Source: Claveliimonas monacensis
GTDB lineage: Bacteria > Bacillota > Clostridia > Lachnospirales > Lachnospiraceae
Assembly (NCBI RefSeq): GCF_014982975.1
Contig: NZ_JADCKL010000003.1
Location: 1 to 64,000 of the forward strand
DNA: 64,000 nt
Direction of reading: 5' to 3'
Position 1 is the stretch's first letter, and each line of letters begins with the position of its first letter. Made by a program: the position numbers and the translations under genes. Of this stretch, positions 54,518 to 63,870 are shown piece after piece. Under the pieces are notes generated by a model. That model saw only the letters and a program-made list of their open reading frames with translations, made no database searches and was not told the origin of the DNA.

Positions 54518-55732
54518 ATGCTGATTGTAAAAAAATTCGGCGGAACTTCCGTCGCTGACAAAGACAGGATCTACAATGTGGCCCAGCGCTGCATTGAGGA
54601 TTACAGGGAAGGGCATGACGTGGTCGTCGTGCTGTCCGCTATGGGAGACACTACGGACGATCTGATCTCCCTTGCGAAAACTATCAACCCGGAGCCGAAA
54701 AAGAGAGAGCTGGATATGCTCATGACAACGGGAGAGCAGGTATCGGTGGCTCTGATGGCCATGGCCATGGATGCCATGCATGTTCCGGCGGTTTCCCTGA
54801 ATGCGTTCCAGGTGAAGATGAATTCCACTTCCCGGTATGGAAATGCCAGATTCAAGTCCATCGATACAAAGCGGATCCGCCATGAGCTGGACTCCCGCAA
54901 GATTGTTATTGTCACAGGGTTCCAGGGTGTGAACAAATATGAGGATATCACCACCCTCGGAAGAGGAGGCTCCGACACCACGGCAGTGGCTCTGGCAGCT
55001 GTTCTCCATGCAGATAAATGTGAAATCTATACAGATGTGGACGGGGTCTACACGGCAGATCCGAGGGTAGTGAAAGATGCCAGAAAGCTGGATGCCATCA
55101 CTTACGACGAGATGTTGGAGCTGGCCACTCTCGGAGCCAAGGTGCTGCACAACCGGTCTGTGGAGATGGCGAAGAAATACGGGGTAGAGCTGGTAGTGAG
55201 ATCCAGTCTGAACCGCAGTGAAGGAACGATTATCAAGGAGAAAGTAAAGATGGAAAAAATGTTAATTACAGGCGTTGCAGCCGACAAAAATACAGCCAGG
55301 ATCTCTGTTATAGGTGTGGAGGATAAGCCGGGCATCGCTTTCAGGATCTTTAATACACTTGCCGCAAACAATATCAATGTGGATATCATCCTCCAGTCTG
55401 TGGGAAGAGAGGGGACAAAAGATATCTCCTTTACAGTTGCGGAAGACGAGCTGAAGCGCGCGCTGGAAGTGCTGGAGGAGTACAAAGAGGCGCTGACTAT
55501 TCAGGATATTACATACAATGCAAAGGTGGCAAAGATCTCCGTTGTGGGAGCAGGCATGATGAGCAACCCGGGAGTGGCTGCCAAGATGTTTGAGTCTCTG
55601 TACAATTCCCGCATCAATATCAACATGATCTCAACGTCAGAGATCCGCATCACTGTGCTGATCGATGAAAAGGATATAGAAGAGGCAATGAACGCAGTGC
55701 ATGAGGGATTTGCCCTTGCTCTTGTAGAGTAG
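54518..55732 (+). CDS. lysC: Aspartate kinase (aspartokinase II type)
   Basis: From ATG 54518 the enzyme has 404 residues. It begins MLIVKKFGGTSVAD, the ATP-binding signature, with GFQGVNKYEDITTLGRGG in part and YTDVDGVYTADPR typical of the catalytic domain. Two ACT domains follow (about 260-400). It commits aspartate to lysine, threonine and methionine synthesis and is normally feedback-inhibited through the ACT domains. A strong internal start (AAGGAG, then ATG at 55250) would give a separate regulatory subunit. It ends the operon prfB-hom-mutase-lysC. Confidence 0.95.
   Translation: MLIVKKFGGTSVADKDRIYNVAQRCIEDYREGHDVVVVLSAMGDTTDDLISLAKTINPEPKKRELDMLMTTGEQVSVALMAMAMDAMHVPAVSLNAFQVKMNSTSRYGNARFKSIDTKRIRHELDSRKIVIVTGFQGVNKYEDITTLGRGGSDTTAVALAAVLHADKCEIYTDVDGVYTADPRVVKDARKLDAITYDEMLELATLGAKVLHNRSVEMAKKYGVELVVRSSLNRSEGTIIKEKVKMEKMLITGVAADKNTARISVIGVEDKPGIAFRIFNTLAANNINVDIILQSVGREGTKDISFTVAEDELKRALEVLEEYKEALTIQDITYNAKVAKISVVGAGMMSNPGVAAKMFESLYNSRININMISTSEIRITVLIDEKDIEEAMNAVHEGFALALVE
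55235..55252 (+). promoter_or_regulatory. Internal ribosome binding site for a LysC beta subunit
   Basis: AAGGAG (55235-55240) lies 9 bases before an in-frame ATG (55250-55252, codon 245). The product would be 160 residues containing both ACT domains, close to the B. subtilis aspartokinase II beta subunit. Confidence 0.65.
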
Positions 55733-55750
55733 GACAGAGAAGAGACTTTA

Positions 55751-56164
55751 TCAGGGATTATGAAAGAAAATATCGGAAAGACGGAAGAATTTTTCTCTTT
55801 CCGCAGGTGGAAGAAGGCGGAGTTTAGTAATAAATTCCGCTTCTTCTTTTGTGAGCTGGAGAAGACACAGGTCCTCTCCCAAAGCTTTTGTGCTGTATGA
55901 GGAGGAATCCTCCATGAACATGCCGCTCTCAGCGAATTTCGCGGAATAGGCAGTCAGGTCGATTCCCAGAAGTACATCAACGGAGACGTGATACAGAGAA
56001 GAAAGGCGCAGCAGAGTATCCGGATCAGGCGTCCGCTTGGATGTCTCATAGTGGGAGTACGCCTGTCTGGAAATATTGAGATAGGCAGCCAGGTCATCCT
56101 GGGTCCTGCCGGTTATGGTCCGCAGAAATTTTAGATTGTTTGCGAGCTGCTGGATGCTGGCCAT
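55751..56164 (-). CDS. XRE-family transcriptional regulator
   Basis: From ATG 56164 (CGGAGGT upstream) the protein has 137 residues. An N-terminal helix-turn-helix (LKFLRTITGRTQDDLAAYL, then ISRQAYSHYETSKRTPD) is followed by SLYHVSVDVLLGI, typical of the SinR/Cro type. The C-terminal 70 residues are not recognised. Two related dyads about 70-110 bases upstream suggest self-regulation. It is convergent with lysC. Confidence 0.88.
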   Translation of the reverse strand: MASIQQLANNLKFLRTITGRTQDDLAAYLNISRQAYSHYETSKRTPDPDTLLRLSSLYHVSVDVLLGIDLTAYSAKFAESGMFMEDSSSYSTKALGEDLCLLQLTKEEAEFITKLRLLPPAEREKFFRLSDIFFHNP

Positions 56165-56231
56165 TGCTGTACCTCCGTCTGTTTTTCGGTAACACATAGT
56201 ATAGCAATTAACCAGATCCCTGGATGATTAT

Positions 56232-56276
56232 GCAACGGAACGTAGCTAAATTCATATAAAAGCAACAGAATGTTGC
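56232..56276. promoter_or_regulatory. Paired 15-base dyads, possible operator
   Basis: GCAAC-N5-GTAGC (56232-56246) and GCAAC-N5-GTTGC (56262-56276) are spaced 30 bases centre to centre, about three helical turns, upstream of the XRE gene and just past the end of the CYTH gene. An extended -10 (TGCTATACT) for the XRE gene lies closer to its start. Confidence 0.45.
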
Positions 56277-56283
56277 GAAATAG

Positions 56284-56727
56284 TCAAAGCTGGCTCAACG
56301 TGCTGTTGTGATACTGGCTGGAGAAGGTCACATCTTCCCCGAACCACTCCGGCGGGCAGAAGCTCTCTGCCATCTCTTCGGTGGGGAACTCCACCTCTGC
56401 CAGAACAAGGGGTGCTAAGTCTCCCTGAAAGACATCCAGCTCGATGGACAGGCCGCCGCCAAGAGGAATGACATGGCGTACCTTCTGTATGAGACGTCCG
56501 TCGATCTTTTCTTTCAGATGCTCGTAGGCCTCCCGGGTCAGAGGAAGATTGTACTCCTCGCGCACCATCAGGCCCTTGGATTTGTAAGTCAGTATATAGT
56601 CGTCGTTGTCCCGGCGGATGCGCACCACAGGGGCTGTGCACAGATAGCCCTGCTCAATGATGCGGGTCTTCTGTATATCCAGGCCGGAGGGGATCTCCGG
56701 GATCAGATATTTACGTTCGATTTCCAT
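56284..56727 (-). CDS. CYTH-domain phosphatase/cyclase-like protein
   Basis: From ATG 56727 the protein has 147 residues beginning MEIERKYLI, the defining EXEXK signature of CYTH enzymes that act on triphosphates in a tunnel fold. Other tunnel residues appear as VRIRRDNDDYILTYK and IELDVFQG. Bacterial members are often inorganic triphosphatases; the substrate is not known here. AAAGGAG lies upstream with rather long spacing. Confidence 0.88.
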   Translation of the reverse strand: MEIERKYLIPEIPSGLDIQKTRIIEQGYLCTAPVVRIRRDNDDYILTYKSKGLMVREEYNLPLTREAYEHLKEKIDGRLIQKVRHVIPLGGGLSIELDVFQGDLAPLVLAEVEFPTEEMAESFCPPEWFGEDVTFSSQYHNSTLSQL

Positions 56728-56867
56728 AATTGATGTAATCTCCTTTCCGCAGGCACCGGCGGTCCTGCCCTTACAGGATAACATAAAAAGTGAAAAATGT
56801 AAATGAATTGCTTTTTGAGAAGCAGTCTGCTACTATAACAATATGGATAAAAAGAGGAGGAATTGCA

Positions 56868-57419
56868 ATGAAAAAAGCAGCAGTGTTACTTGCAGATGGT
56901 TTTGAAGAAATCGAGGCGCTCACAGCAGTGGATCTGCTCAGGCGTGCAAGGATATATGTGGACACGATCTCCATATCGGACGACTATATGGTGGCCGGTT
57001 CCCACGGCATCAACGTGCAGACGGAGGATCTGTTCGATGAGGTGGAGTTTGCGGAGTTTGACATGCTGGTCCTGCCGGGAGGCATGCCGGGCACCACGAA
57101 CCTGGAAGCACACCCGGGCGTGCGGAAAGTGGTGAAGGAATTCTGCGAGAGCGGGAAATATGTGGGCGCCATCTGTGCGGCTCCCAGCATACTGGGAAAT
57201 ATGGGACTTCTGAAAGGTAAGAGGGCCATATGCTACCCCTCCTTTGAAGATAAGCTGGCCGGAGCGGTACTGGTGAAGGCGCCTGTTGTCCAGGACGGCA
57301 ATATCATCACAAGCAGGGGGATGGGAACAGCCATTGACTTCGGGCTGAAGCTGGTGGAAGTTCTCTCTGACAAGCTGAAGGCGGATGAGGTGGCTGAGTC
57401 CATTATTTATCTTAAATAA
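56868..57419 (+). CDS. DJ-1/PfpI family protein
   Basis: From ATG 56868 (AGGAGGAATTGCA upstream) the protein has 183 residues. It starts KKAAVLLADGFEEIEAL, contains the nucleophile elbow GAICAAPSIL with its reactive Cys, and ends in the family pattern ITSRGMGTAIDFGLKLVEVL. DJ-1-like members have been linked to protein or nucleotide deglycation and stress tolerance. It stands alone ahead of the tig-clpP unit. Confidence 0.92.
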   Translation: MKKAAVLLADGFEEIEALTAVDLLRRARIYVDTISISDDYMVAGSHGINVQTEDLFDEVEFAEFDMLVLPGGMPGTTNLEAHPGVRKVVKEFCESGKYVGAICAAPSILGNMGLLKGKRAICYPSFEDKLAGAVLVKAPVVQDGNIITSRGMGTAIDFGLKLVEVLSDKLKADEVAESIIYLK

Positions 57420-57445
57420 AGCTGGCTATTTTGAAGGGTTTGTGT

Positions 57446-57527
57446 TATACTCTTTAAATGAGTGTATGCAGAATGCCTGCCTTGCATACTTTTTTGGAAG
57501 AGGCGCTTTGTGAGGGCCCACGGCAGG
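57446..57527 (+). promoter_or_regulatory. tig promoter and possible attenuator
   Basis: A TATACT -10 (57446-57451) is followed by GTATGCA (57464-57470) pairing with TGCATAC (57483-57489) and then six T residues: an intrinsic terminator at the very start of the transcript. Its loop contains CCTGCC (57476-57481), complementary to GGCAGG at 57522-57527, so an alternative fold could prevent termination. No clear -35 is seen. Confidence 0.5.
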
Positions 57528-57550
57528 TTAGAAACAGGAGGAATATTTTC

Positions 57551-58837
57551 ATGAGTTTACAGGTAGAGAAATTAGAGAAAAACATGGCGAAGCTGACCAT
57601 CGAGGTTTCTGCTGAAGAACTGGAAAAGGCACTTCAGACTGCTTACAACAAACAGAAATCCAAGATCAGCATCCCGGGCTTTCGTAAGGGGAAAGTTCCG
57701 CGCCAGATGATTGAAAAAATGTACGGAGCAGAGATCTTTTATGATGACGCTGCAAACGCGCTGATCCCGAAGGCTTACTCTGACGCTTACGATGAGTGCG
57801 AGCTGGAGATCGCTTCCCAGCCGAAGATCGACATCGTTCAGATCGAGAAGGGCAAACCGTTTATCTTTACAGCAGAGGTTGCTGTGAAACCGGAAGTGAC
57901 ACTTGGAGAGTACAAGGGACTGAAGGTTGACAAGGTTTCCAACCGCGTAACACAGAAAGAGATCGAAGCAAAACTTCAGGAGGAAGCTGAGAAGAACGCA
58001 AGAACCATCACAGTTGAGGATCGTCCGGTACAGGATGGCGACGAAGTGATCCTCGACTTCGAGGGATTCGTTGACGGCGAGGCTTTCGAGGGAGGAAAAG
58101 GTGAGAACTATCCGCTGACCATCGGTTCCGGTTCCTTTATCCCGGGATTTGAGGAGCAGCTTGTTGGTGTGAACTCCGGCGAGGAGAAAGAAGTGAAGGT
58201 TACTTTCCCGGAAGACTACCACGCAGAGGATCTGAAGGGCAAAGAAGCTGTATTTAAATGCATGATCCACGAGATCAAGGCAAAAGAGCTTCCGGAGATC
58301 GACGATGAGTTCGCGGCAGAAGTTTCCGAGTTTGATACATTAGATGAATACAAGGCAGACATCAAGGCAAAGATCAAAGAGCAGAAAGAGTCTGAAGGAA
58401 AGACAAAACAGGAGAACCAGGCTGTAGAGCAGGCAGTTGCCAACGCAACCATGGAGATCCCGGATGCCATGATCGACACACAGGCAAGACAGATGCTGGA
58501 CGACTTCGCAAGAAGGATGCAGCAGCAGGGTCTGACTATGGAGCAGTACTGCCAGTTCACAGGACAGACAACAGACAAGATGCTTGAGGATCTGAAACCC
58601 CAGGCAGTGAACCGCATCCAGACACGCCTTGTGCTGGAGGCTGTTGCAAAGGCTGAGAACATTGAGATCAGCGATGAGAAGCTGGATGAGGAGATCCAGA
58701 AGATGGCCGAGATGTACAAGATGGAGGCTGACAAGCTGAAAGAGTACATGGGCGAGGACGAGAAAAAACAGATGAAAGAAGACATGGCTGTACAGGAGGC
58801 AGTGACCTTCCTGGTGGAGAACGCAGTTACAGAGTAA
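57551..58837 (+). CDS. tig: Trigger factor, ribosome-associated chaperone
   Basis: From ATG 57551 (ACAGGAGGAA upstream) the protein has 428 residues. The N-terminal ribosome-binding domain holds GFRKGKVPRQMIEK, the FKBP-type prolyl isomerase domain is at about 155-245 (VQDGDEVILDFEGFVDG), and a long helical C-terminal arm follows. It binds nascent chains at the exit tunnel. It lies 35 bases before clpP, as in many Firmicutes and proteobacteria. Confidence 0.96.
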   Translation: MSLQVEKLEKNMAKLTIEVSAEELEKALQTAYNKQKSKISIPGFRKGKVPRQMIEKMYGAEIFYDDAANALIPKAYSDAYDECELEIASQPKIDIVQIEKGKPFIFTAEVAVKPEVTLGEYKGLKVDKVSNRVTQKEIEAKLQEEAEKNARTITVEDRPVQDGDEVILDFEGFVDGEAFEGGKGENYPLTIGSGSFIPGFEEQLVGVNSGEEKEVKVTFPEDYHAEDLKGKEAVFKCMIHEIKAKELPEIDDEFAAEVSEFDTLDEYKADIKAKIKEQKESEGKTKQENQAVEQAVANATMEIPDAMIDTQARQMLDDFARRMQQQGLTMEQYCQFTGQTTDKMLEDLKPQAVNRIQTRLVLEAVAKAENIEISDEKLDEEIQKMAEMYKMEADKLKEYMGEDEKKQMKEDMAVQEAVTFLVENAVTE

Positions 58838-58872
58838 GCGGACAGCCGTGCATATAGACAGGAGGAGTTTGC

Positions 58873-59457
58873 ATGAGTTTAGTACCTTATGTCATTGAAC
58901 AGACCAGCCGTGGAGAGCGCTCCTACGACATTTATTCCAGACTTTTGAAAGACAGGATCATCTTCCTTGGAGAGGAAGTGACAGACGTGTCCGCCAGCGT
59001 GGTCGTGGCACAGCTTATGTTCCTGGAGGCTGAGGACCCGGAGAAGGACATCCATCTCTACATCAACAGCCCGGGGGGATCTGTCACAGCAGGAATGGCA
59101 ATTTACGATACCATGCAGTATATTAAATGCGATGTGTGCACATACTGTATCGGTATGGCGGCAAGCATGGGATCTTTCCTCCTCGCGGGAGGAGCAAAGG
59201 GCAAGCGTTTTGCGCTGCCTCACTCGGAGATCATGATCCATCAGCCCTCCGGCGGAGCACAGGGACAGGCGACAGAGATCCAGATCGCAGCCCAGCATAT
59301 CCAGAAGACAAAGGATACTCTGAACAGGATCCTTGCGGAGAACACAGGGCAGCCGCTGGAAGTCATCTGTGCCGATACGGACCGCGACAACTTTATGTCT
59401 GCCGAAGAGGCTAAGGCATATGGATTAGTGGATGAAATTATATCAAGCCGTAAATAA
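58873..59457 (+). CDS. clpP: ATP-dependent Clp protease proteolytic subunit
   Basis: The 194-residue serine protease has the catalytic Ser in [11 protein letters not shown], the His in [14 protein letters not shown] and the Asp in [13 protein letters not shown]. It forms the barrel of the Clp protease with ClpX. GGAGGAG precedes the ATG. A terminator-like hairpin lies between it and clpX, so clpX may be made at a lower level. Confidence 0.97.
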   Translation: MSLVPYVIEQTSRGERSYDIYSRLLKDRIIFLGEEVTDVSASVVVAQLMFLEAEDPEKDIHLYINSPGGSVTAGMAIYDTMQYIKCDVCTYCIGMAASMGSFLLAGGAKGKRFALPHSEIMIHQPSGGAQGQATEIQIAAQHIQKTKDTLNRILAENTGQPLEVICADTDRDNFMSAEEAKAYGLVDEIISSRK

Positions 59458-59468
59458 AACCGGGGGCG

Positions 59469-59516
59469 GGCATACACAGGAGAGAGACCTCCTGGTATGC
59501 CGGTCCTTTGTTTTTT
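59469..59516 (+). terminator. Hairpin between clpP and clpX
   Basis: GGCATACACAGGAG (59469-59482) pairs with CCTCCTGGTATGCC (59488-59501) with one bulge, followed by a T-rich stretch ending in six T residues. Confidence 0.65.
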
Positions 59517-59543
59517 CGAAAACTGATTTGATGAGGTGAGAGT

Positions 59544-60803
59544 ATGGCAGGAAGAAATGATGACCAGATAAGATGCTCGTTCTGCAACAAGCCCCAGTCA
59601 CAGGTGCGCAAGCTGATTGCAGGTCCGAGCGGCGTGTATATATGCGATGAGTGTATTGATGTGTGCGCCGAGATCATGGAAGAAGAATTTGAATATGAAA
59701 ATACCAGAAATATCAATCCCTTTGATGATATCAATCTACTGAAGCCGGAGGAGATCAAAGGCTTCCTCGATGAGTATGTCATCGGCCAGGATGAGGCCAA
59801 AAAGGTATTGTCTGTTGCAGTATATAATCACTATAAACGGATCATGGCCGAGAAGGATCTGGGCGTGGAGCTGAAAAAGAGCAATATCCTCATGCTGGGA
59901 CCTACAGGATGCGGAAAAACGCTGCTGGCCCAGACGCTGGCCAGGATCCTCAATGTGCCGTTTGCCATTGCGGACGCCACTGCGCTGACAGAGGCCGGAT
60001 ACGTGGGCGAGGATGTGGAAAATATCCTGCTCAAGATCATCCAGGCTGCCGATGGGGACATCGAGCGGGCAGAGTACGGCATCATCTATATTGACGAGAT
60101 AGACAAGATCACCAGAAAGTCTGAGAATCCATCCATCACCAGAGACGTCTCCGGTGAGGGCGTACAGCAGGCTCTCCTGAAGATCATTGAGGGGACGGTG
60201 GCAAATGTGCCGCCTCAGGGAGGAAGAAAGCATCCTCATCAGGAGCTGATCCAGATCGACACCTCCAATATCCTGTTTATCTGCGGCGGGGCCTTTGAGG
60301 GACTGGAGAAGATCATCGAGAAGAGGATCGACCAGAAGTCCATCGGATTCAACGCTGAGATTGCCGCAGGGCACGAGGATGACATTGACCGTCTCTTAAA
60401 ACAGGTGCTTCCCCAGGATCTGGTGAAGTTCGGACTGATCCCCGAGCTGGTGGGACGTCTCCCGGTAACGGTATCCCTGGAGATGCTGGACCGTGATGCC
60501 CTGATCCGCATCCTGACAGAGCCAAAGAGCGCCATTGTCAAGCAGTATCAGAAGATGCTGGAGCTGGACGGAGTGGAGCTGACCTTTGACCAGGATGCTC
60601 TGGAGGCGATCGCGGACACGTCCCTGAAGAGGAAGACCGGCGCCAGAGGGCTCCGGGCGATCATGGAAAATATCATGATGGATACCATGTATCATGCCCC
60701 ATCTGACGAGACACTGAAGACATGCCGCATCACGAAATCCGTGGTGGACGGTACCGGAAAGCCGGTCTGCGGACATGATGATCTGAGAATTGAAAGCGCT
60801 TAA
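59544..60803 (+). CDS. clpX: Clp protease ATP-binding subunit ClpX
   Basis: The 419-residue AAA+ unfoldase begins with the zinc-binding domain ([17 protein letters not shown], then ICDECIDVC), followed by GPTGCGKT Walker A, the IDEIDKI Walker B and the ClpP-binding IGF loop (KSIGFNAE). It delivers unfolded substrates to ClpP. GAGGTGAGAG precedes the ATG. Confidence 0.97.
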   Translation: MAGRNDDQIRCSFCNKPQSQVRKLIAGPSGVYICDECIDVCAEIMEEEFEYENTRNINPFDDINLLKPEEIKGFLDEYVIGQDEAKKVLSVAVYNHYKRIMAEKDLGVELKKSNILMLGPTGCGKTLLAQTLARILNVPFAIADATALTEAGYVGEDVENILLKIIQAADGDIERAEYGIIYIDEIDKITRKSENPSITRDVSGEGVQQALLKIIEGTVANVPPQGGRKHPHQELIQIDTSNILFICGGAFEGLEKIIEKRIDQKSIGFNAEIAAGHEDDIDRLLKQVLPQDLVKFGLIPELVGRLPVTVSLEMLDRDALIRILTEPKSAIVKQYQKMLELDGVELTFDQDALEAIADTSLKRKTGARGLRAIMENIMMDTMYHAPSDETLKTCRITKSVVDGTGKPVCGHDDLRIESA

Positions 60804-60817
60804 CAGAGCATGAGCGG

Positions 60818-60851
60818 GGCGGGTGCAAGTATGATTGCGCCCGCCTCTTTT
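60818..60851 (+). terminator. clpX terminator
   Basis: GGCGGGTGCAA (60818-60828) pairs with TTGCGCCCGCC (60835-60845) with one wobble, followed by TCTTTT. It falls before the chosen lon start. Confidence 0.7.
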
Positions 60852-60887
60852 AAAAAACTGAGAGAATACAGGACAGGAGCAGATAAA

Positions 60888-63230
60888 ATGACTGAGAGAG
60901 AAGTAAGAAGCCTTCCCATGGTAGCCCTCCGGGGTATGACTGTGATGCCTGAGATGGTGACCCATTTTGACGTCAGCAGGGAGCGGTCCATCGAGGCGAT
61001 CGAGGAGGCCATGCAGGAGGAAGGACAGAAGATTTTTCTGACTGCACAGAAAGATATAGAAGTGGAAGAGCCGACAGCGGAGGATCTGTACCAGGTGGGA
61101 ACCATTGCGTCCATCCGGCAGATCATCAAGCTGCCCAGGAATCTTCTACGGGTGTTGATCTCCGGCGAGGAGAGGGCGGTCATCAATACCGTGGAGTTTG
61201 AGACTCCCTATATGCGGGCAAACGTGACCGTGCTGCCGGACACCGGTGAGGAGGCGCTGGATGCGTCGGCAGACCAGGTAAGCCAGGAGGCCATGACAAG
61301 AGGATTGAAGGAGATCTACGGGGAGTACGCCGGGCGGCTGCCCAAGTATCCCAAGGACATGCTGAAGCAGGTGCAGGAGTACACAGACCTGGCCAAAGTA
61401 GTGGACTGGATCGCAGCCAATGTGCCGCTGGAGCAGAAAGATCTGCAGGAGCTTCTGGAGGAGACAGACCTTCTGAAGCGGTATCAGCTGCTGGCATTTA
61501 AACTGGTGAATGAGATGCAGATCATGAACATCAAGGAAGAGATCCAGACAAAGGTGCGGGAGAGAGTGGACCAGAACCAGAGGGAATATATCCTGCGGGA
61601 GCAGCTGAAACTGATCCGGGAGGAGCTGGGAGAGGAGAACACCATCTCCGACGCAGAGGAGTTCCAGGCAGCTGCAGACAAGCTGCAGGCCTCTGACGAG
61701 GTGAAGGAGAAGCTGCAAAAGGAGATAGGCCGTTTCAAGAGCTCCCTGAACAGTCCGGCTGAGAACGGTGTGATCCGGACATACATTGAGACGATGCTGG
61801 AGATGCCCTGGGATAAGGCTACGGAGGACCATAAGGATATAGTCTACGCCAAGCAGGTGCTGGAGGAAGACCATTATGGCTTGGAGCAGGTGAAGGAGAG
61901 GGTGCTGGAATTTCTGGCTGTGCGCGCTCTCACAAGAAAGGGAGAGAGCCCCATCCTCTGCCTGGTAGGCCCTCCGGGAACCGGCAAGACATCCATTGCC
62001 AGGTCCCTGGCCCGGGCGCTTAAGAAGCCCTACGTCCGCATTTCTCTTGGAGGAGTCCGGGATGAGGCGGAGATCCGGGGACACAGAAAGACATACGTGG
62101 GCGCTATGCCGGGGCGCATCGCGGCAGGCATCCGCAGCGCCGGTGTAAAAAATCCGCTCATGCTGCTGGATGAGATTGACAAGGTGAGCAATGACTACAA
62201 GGGAGATACATTCTCCGCTCTTCTGGAGGTGCTGGACAGCGAGCAGAATTACCGCTTCCGGGACCACTATCTGGAAGTGCCGCTGGATCTCTCGGAAGTG
62301 CTTTTCGTGACCACGGCCAACACTCTGCAGACTATCCCGCGGCCTCTGCTGGACCGCATGGAAGTCATTGAGGTGTCCAGCTACACAGAGAACGAGAAGC
62401 TCCACATCGCCATGGAGCACCTGATTCCCAAGCAGCTTGACCGCCACGGACTGAAAGAGGACCAGCTCTCCATCAGCAGGGGAGCTGTCTGGAAGATGGC
62501 CCGGAATTACACAAAAGAGGCCGGCGTGCGCCAGCTGGAGCGGGAGATCGGAAACATCTGCCGGAAGGCGGCCAAGGAAATCCTGGAGGAGAAAAAGAAG
62601 AAGGTCCGGGTGACAGAGGGAAATCTGCACAAGTATCTGGGAAAAGAGAAGTATACATACCAGAAAGCCAATCTGACAGACGAGGTGGGCATTGTGCGGG
62701 GACTTGCCTGGACAAGCGTGGGAGGCGACACCCTGCAGATCGAGGTCAATGTGATGCCCGGAAAAGGAGAGCTGATCCTCACCGGACAGCTTGGGGACGT
62801 GATGAAAGAGTCCGCGCGCACCGGTATCAGCTATATCCGCTCTGTCGGCAGTACATACGGCATTGAGGAGGATTTCTTTGAGAAGCATGACCTCCACATC
62901 CACATACCGGAGGGTGCGGTTCCCAAGGATGGTCCTTCAGCCGGCATCACCATGGCCACGGCCATGCTCTCCGCTGTCACCGGACGGAAGGTCCGGGCGG
63001 ATGTGGCTATGACAGGGGAGATCACCCTGCGGGGAAGGGTCCTGCCCATCGGAGGGCTGAAGGAGAAGCTGCTGGCTGCAGGAAGTGCAGGCATGAAGAC
63101 AGTCCTTGTCCCGAAGGAGAATGAGAAGGATGTGGAAGAGCTCTCCTCAGAGATCACAAAAGGCCTGGAGATCATCCCTGTGTCCCATATGGAACAGGTA
63201 CTTGAGGAAGCGTTTGTAAAAGAAAAGTAA
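60888..63230 (+). CDS. lon: ATP-dependent protease Lon
   Basis: From ATG 60888 the enzyme has 780 residues; the upstream 26 open codons lie in the clpX terminator. The N-terminal LON substrate domain (LPMVALRGMTVMPEM) is followed by the AAA+ module ([17 protein letters not shown]) and the serine protease domain with the catalytic Ser in PKDGPSAGITM and a Lys about 43 residues later. It degrades misfolded and regulatory proteins. engB follows 15 bases later, as in B. subtilis lonA-ysxC. Confidence 0.96.
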   Translation: MTEREVRSLPMVALRGMTVMPEMVTHFDVSRERSIEAIEEAMQEEGQKIFLTAQKDIEVEEPTAEDLYQVGTIASIRQIIKLPRNLLRVLISGEERAVINTVEFETPYMRANVTVLPDTGEEALDASADQVSQEAMTRGLKEIYGEYAGRLPKYPKDMLKQVQEYTDLAKVVDWIAANVPLEQKDLQELLEETDLLKRYQLLAFKLVNEMQIMNIKEEIQTKVRERVDQNQREYILREQLKLIREELGEENTISDAEEFQAAADKLQASDEVKEKLQKEIGRFKSSLNSPAENGVIRTYIETMLEMPWDKATEDHKDIVYAKQVLEEDHYGLEQVKERVLEFLAVRALTRKGESPILCLVGPPGTGKTSIARSLARALKKPYVRISLGGVRDEAEIRGHRKTYVGAMPGRIAAGIRSAGVKNPLMLLDEIDKVSNDYKGDTFSALLEVLDSEQNYRFRDHYLEVPLDLSEVLFVTTANTLQTIPRPLLDRMEVIEVSSYTENEKLHIAMEHLIPKQLDRHGLKEDQLSISRGAVWKMARNYTKEAGVRQLEREIGNICRKAAKEILEEKKKKVRVTEGNLHKYLGKEKYTYQKANLTDEVGIVRGLAWTSVGGDTLQIEVNVMPGKGELILTGQLGDVMKESARTGISYIRSVGSTYGIEEDFFEKHDLHIHIPEGAVPKDGPSAGITMATAMLSAVTGRKVRADVAMTGEITLRGRVLPIGGLKEKLLAAGSAGMKTVLVPKENEKDVEELSSEITKGLEIIPVSHMEQVLEEAFVKEK

Positions 63231-63245
63231 ACAGGGGTAGAGACT

Positions 63246-63848
63246 ATGATCATAAAAAATATCAATCTGGAAACCGTGTGCGGCATTACAAGCAAACTTC
63301 CGGAGAACGATAAGCCGGAGATCGCGTTTGCAGGGAAGTCCAATGTGGGGAAATCCTCCCTCATCAATGCGCTTATGAACCGGAAGTCCTTCGCCCGGAT
63401 CTCGGCCACGCCGGGAAAGACCCAGACCATCAATTTCTACAATATCAACGATGCGCTGTATCTGGTGGATCTCCCGGGATACGGCTACGCGAAAGTGTCC
63501 CAGCAGGAGAAAGAAAAATGGGGAAAGATGATCGAGAGATATCTCCACAGCTCCAAGCAGCTGCGGGCGGTCTTTCTCCTCATTGACATACGCCATGAGC
63601 CGTCAGCAAATGACAAGATGATGTACGACTGGGTGGTAAGCCAGGGTTACAATCCCATTATCATTGCGACAAAGCAGGATAAGCTCAAGAGGAGCCAGAT
63701 AGACAAGCATGTCAAGATGCTCCGGCAGGGACTGAAGCTGGTGCCGGGGACAAGAATCATCCCCTTCTCTTCTGTGACAAAGCAGGGAAGGGACGAGATA
63801 TGGGAGCTTGTGGAGACAGAGCTTCTCGACAGGGAAAAGGAAGAATAA
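63246..63848 (+). CDS. engB: Ribosome biogenesis GTPase EngB (YsxC/YihA)
   Basis: The 200-residue GTPase has AGKSNVGKSSLIN (G1), a GKTQTINFY switch region, the DLPGYGYAK G3 motif typical of this family, and ATKQDKLK (G4). It is needed for late 50S subunit assembly. It is translated right after lon. AGGGGTAGAG precedes the ATG. Confidence 0.96.
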   Translation: MIIKNINLETVCGITSKLPENDKPEIAFAGKSNVGKSSLINALMNRKSFARISATPGKTQTINFYNINDALYLVDLPGYGYAKVSQQEKEKWGKMIERYLHSSKQLRAVFLLIDIRHEPSANDKMMYDWVVSQGYNPIIIATKQDKLKRSQIDKHVKMLRQGLKLVPGTRIIPFSSVTKQGRDEIWELVETELLDREKEE

Positions 63849-63870
63849 AGGGTAAGAGAGGTGGAGAAAA

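Noticed and set aside
53302-54561. 419-codon open frame on the minus strand opposite the ApgM-like gene
   Set aside because: Shadow frame; the plus strand carries a clear family member.
55770-55805. Inverted repeat between lysC and the XRE gene as a terminator
   Set aside because: It lies within the XRE coding region and lacks a proper T run after the stem.
61146-62903. 585-codon open frame on the minus strand inside lon
   Set aside because: Antisense shadow with low-complexity Leu/His composition.
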